Below, piece after piece: positions 61,165-64,000 of a DNA stretch of 64,000 nt. Made by a program: the position numbers and the translations under genes. The first letter of the stretch is position 1; every line of letters begins with the position of its first letter. The notes under the pieces are model-generated. The model did no database searches and was not told the origin of the DNA. It saw nothing but the letters and a program-made list of their open reading frames with translations. This DNA comes from Asterella californica. Its lineage: Eukaryota; Streptophyta; Marchantiopsida; Marchantiales; Aytoniaceae. The stretch lies in NCBI GenBank assembly GCA_036924285.1, contig JAYKYS010000009.1, positions 8,928,001-8,992,000 of the forward strand. The letters are read 5' to 3'.

Positions 61165-61770
61165 GGGAAAACTACTGTATCTTCTGAAAACATCGAAATG
61201 AACTTGACCCAACTAACAGCACCGTGTTCTACATGCCTTCTGTCAAAACCTTGTAGATAAATAAATTTTCTTTCTTTCTTTTTAGAGCTATTTTCACCAT
61301 TGAGCTTTGCTCTTACACGAATTACACCACTTCTTGCAGTACCTTTTTACTCTAGAATATACCGTGTTCTACATGCCTTCTGGTCAAAACCTTGTAAATA
61401 AATATTATTTTCCGTTATCTATTTTTAGAGCTAGCACCGTGTTCTACATGCCTTCTGGTCAAAACCTTGTAAATAAATATTATTTCCCGTTCTCGATTTT
61501 AGGGATAACTTTTGTATCTTCTGAAAACATCGAAATTATTTTGACCCAACTAACAGCACCGTGTTCTACATGTCTCCTGGTCAAAACCTTGTATGGATAA
61601 ATATTATTTTCCGTTATCTATTTTAGAGCTAGCACCGTGTTCTACATGCCTTGTGGTCAAAACCTTGTAAATAAATATTATTTTCCGTTCTCGAATTTAG
61701 AGCTATTTCCGCGTTGAGCTTTGCTCTTACACCACCTCCTGCAGTACCTTTTCACTATAGAATACTCGGG
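61165..61770 (+). repeat. Higher-order repeat array with ACCGTGTTCTACATG core
   Basis: The core ACCGTGTTCTACATG followed by TCAAAACCTTGTA occurs five times (about 61221, 61361, 61437, 61558, 61637), each followed by an AATAAAT word. Longer blocks also recur: CTTCTGAAAACATCGAAAT before copies 1 and 4, and TTGAGCTTTGCTCTTACAC near 61301 and 61715. No coding potential is apparent. Confidence 0.8.
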
Positions 61771-61849
61771 CAGCTTTGTTCGCCCGTGAAAACCAAAAAG
61801 TCGGAGCTTTTTTTCCCAACACCCAGACGCTGATTCTCCATAAGCGAAC

Positions 61850-61945
61850 CCCAGCAACAGGCCTGAGTTGAACCCCCGACCTGGACTTGCCAGGCCGAGG
61901 GCCGGACCAGCACGCCGTCTAGTATCACCACGTTGTCCTCAAGTC
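61850..61945 (-). repeat. tRNA-derived SINE candidate
   Basis: On the minus strand GTGGTGATACTAGACGG resembles an A-box region. About 45 bp later GGGGGTTCAACTC contains a perfect B box (GTTCAACTC). Spacing fits a Pol III promoter. CTGG..CCAG and GGCC..GGCC pairs lie between. No tail or duplication was established. Confidence 0.4.
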
Positions 61946-61949
61946 GCAA

Positions 61950-64000
61950 GAGCTACAACCGCACATATCATCAAAACTCTTTCGTGCGCGTATTCAATAT
62001 GCAAGCACTTAAATTGTGACCGAACTTTATCTCAAAGAAAAGTTTAGTTATAAATTAATACACAATTTAAAATGCACCACTTGCTGCCAGTTAATATGTC
62101 TTTATGATGACCACCTCGTCTCATATCGTATTATTAGTTACTGGTTTTTTCTTGGACCAAGTGTAAACGCTTGCAAAAAAATCCGGAACAGAAAACAATT
62201 TAAAGCTTAACGAGTGTATTAAATAAAGCTTGCCCCCCTTCAAAGCATGGTTACTTTTCAAAACCTATGAATAACAAATATTTACAGGTTATACTACTGT
62301 TTTGTTCACTGCTTTAGATAATTTCCCGGTAGATACCTTTTCATCCAGTCGAATTAAGTTTTCCAAACGGTAAAAAAAATTTCATCTGTACCAGTAAAAG
62401 ACTTAAAACTGCATATATTTTCTGTTGTCATTTTCTATTCCGTGTTTTTGTAAGTAACTTTGGATGCATATTTATTTATTGAGTGAGAGTAATGATTTCG
62501 TGTCAGAAAAGAATACTCTATTGTCTGCATATTTTAGGTATTACTGTGATGCTTGACCTTCTTTAGATATGTATGTCGTTCTGGTATCAAGGGAGTGGAA
62601 TCCATACTTCCTAACAAAAGAGGTTAGATTTCTAAACTTATCCATGTCTCTGGGTTTCGGTGTGGTCTGCTTATGACACCAATTCGTACCATGTCTTTCA
62701 TCTATCATTTCACTTATCGTCCGGTCCTGTACTTTTAGGTGCAATGAATTAAAGCAAGTAGAGTTATCTTAGAAAAATAAACTATAATAAAATAAAATTT
62801 ATTGAGTCTGTATTTTCATCCTCTCTCGTGTATACTCGATAATATGCTTTATTCCGATGAGTCTGTAGTCATGAGTTTCCAGTGCCTTTCTCCAAATTAA
62901 ACCACTAGTGAGTCTCTCTAGTCGCTTTCTAGTTTCAGACTGCTGTTGCGACTTCGATTCACATTTCGATATGCACGATTCGCTTCAGATGAGAAGATGG
63001 TATCAATGGTTTACAGAGTATACCTTGTTTTAGTTTCTCGTCCCCTGACTACTGTTTCCAGAATGGGTCGAACTCACTGGGAGAATTTTGATCTCGTTTA
63101 AGAATTAATTCCTGATCTATGAAGCATGTCATTCCCTGTGTCCACATGTGGACGAAATCATTACAAGTACATATAGTTACAGGAGGATTGTGCCACAACC
63201 TCTATTTCTACTGATGAATAACATTCGGGCACCTCGAGGAAGTTGTTGACTTGGCTCACTAAAGAATGTCATGTCCATCCCAGTACTGCAGCTAGATTGA
63301 AGAGTGAGCAGCCTTCAAGCTCGTAGGAGTGTACTGGACTTTTTCCACTCACATCTACGTAGCAATTGATGTTAGATCCTTCTGTTCTGATTTTAATTCT
63401 TGTAACATACAAGTACAACTGGAATGTCGTCAATTTGTCGTTAATTTTCGTATGATAATAATAAACTGTTAAATATCATTAGAGGGTTACATTTAAACTC
63501 TAAGGAAAGTAAAAGGACAAAAGAAAAGAAAAAAAAGGTGACTTGTGACATGACTTTGACGTGAAAAGGTAATGTGATCGCAGTTAGTTAAATCACTTTG
63601 AATTAGTTACGTCACTTTGAGGTGAAAGCAGTTATGTACTAGTAGTAATATTAACCCACATTCTTTATAGAGTAGCATGAAATTTTTTTGTCATAATCAG
63701 TTTTGAGATCTAAGTAAAGCTGTGGACTTTTCTATCTCAAAATATTTCTGTTAAAATCTCCTTCTGATAAGTTCTGATAAGTTTTAACAGACTGATATAT
63801 TATCAGTTCTAACAAGATGATATTATTATGTTGCAAGAGATAAAGTTCCATATTCTGATAAACTTGGAATACAGTTCTCAGTTTTTTAACAGAAATTCAT
63901 CTTTTATCAGAAATTCATCTCCAAAAGCTCCAGGCTTTTGGAGAAGACATTCTCTGCACTACTTTGAGAACTTGAGTTAGGACAAAATGAAGCGGGCACA
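61950..64000. other. AT-rich non-coding DNA
   Basis: No gene recognised on either strand. CTCCAAAAGC (63919-63928) and GCTTTTGGAG (63934-63943) form a perfect 10-bp hairpin. TCTGATAAGTT and related words repeat at 63760-63870, perhaps part of a small palindromic element. Confidence 0.55.

Noticed and set aside
61221..61660. CRISPR-like array (repeat and spacer)
   Set aside because: Spacers are themselves repeats, spacing is irregular, and there are no cas genes; the context is eukaryotic.

Overview
This is a eukaryotic, repeat-dominated window. One cellular gene carries a GT-AG intron, and the rest is mostly Ty3-type and Ty1-type LTR retrotransposons, a hAT-type gene, a Mutator-like (MULE) element and tRNA-like Pol III repeats. 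Base composition is moderate in GC and the intergenic stretches at 45.8-49.5 kb and 62-64 kb are AT-rich. An alga or early-diverging plant is plausible, but nothing in the sequence fixes the taxon.

Layout. 0-3.2 kb: a two-exon flavin-dependent monooxygenase gene (856-2888) between two diverged copia-type LTR remnants. 3.2-7.1 kb: non-coding repeats, a tRNA-like hairpin, and a decayed Ty1/copia gag-protease. 7.1-45.8 kb: one continuous mosaic of a single Ty3-type family, here called the giant-LTR family. Its LTR begins TGTGGTGCCC, ends CACWACA and is about 5.9 kb long. Unusually, it carries a roughly 680-770 codon ORF (ORF1) with a long coiled coil. The window holds a plus-strand copy (9.5-28.9 kb, lacking RT-RNaseH-IN), a minus-strand copy (33.99-36.4 plus 39.2-45.8 kb, lacking gag) and a solo LTR (30.3-33.98 plus 36.9-39.17 kb) with target duplication CAAGT. 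The solo LTR and the neighbouring 3' LTR are scrambled by a 5.2-kb inversion with breakpoints near 33,985 and 39,170.

Nested in the plus-strand 3' LTR is a complete, very young Ty3 element (20,047-28,811). Its 916-bp LTRs look identical, its PBS fits tRNA-Glu, it has an uninterrupted 1628-codon gag-pol, and two extra ORFs lie upstream of gag.

45.8-50.5 kb: AT-rich DNA with two decayed coding stretches that no long ORF reveals, and a tRNA-like SINE candidate. 50.6-53.1 kb: an intact 831-aa hAT-type transposase of the ZNF862-like kind. 54.7-61.0 kb: a MULE with 145-bp inverted repeats, a SWIM-finger transposase broken by one stop and two frameshifts, and an unrelated cargo ORF ending in a membrane anchor. 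61.0-64.0 kb: a complex short-repeat array, another tRNA-like repeat, then featureless AT-rich DNA.

The genes do not form a pathway. The window records successive insertions: the giant-LTR elements first, then inversion and the nested Ty3 insertion, with the MULE and hAT alongside. All comparisons were made by eye; no alignment or database search was run.
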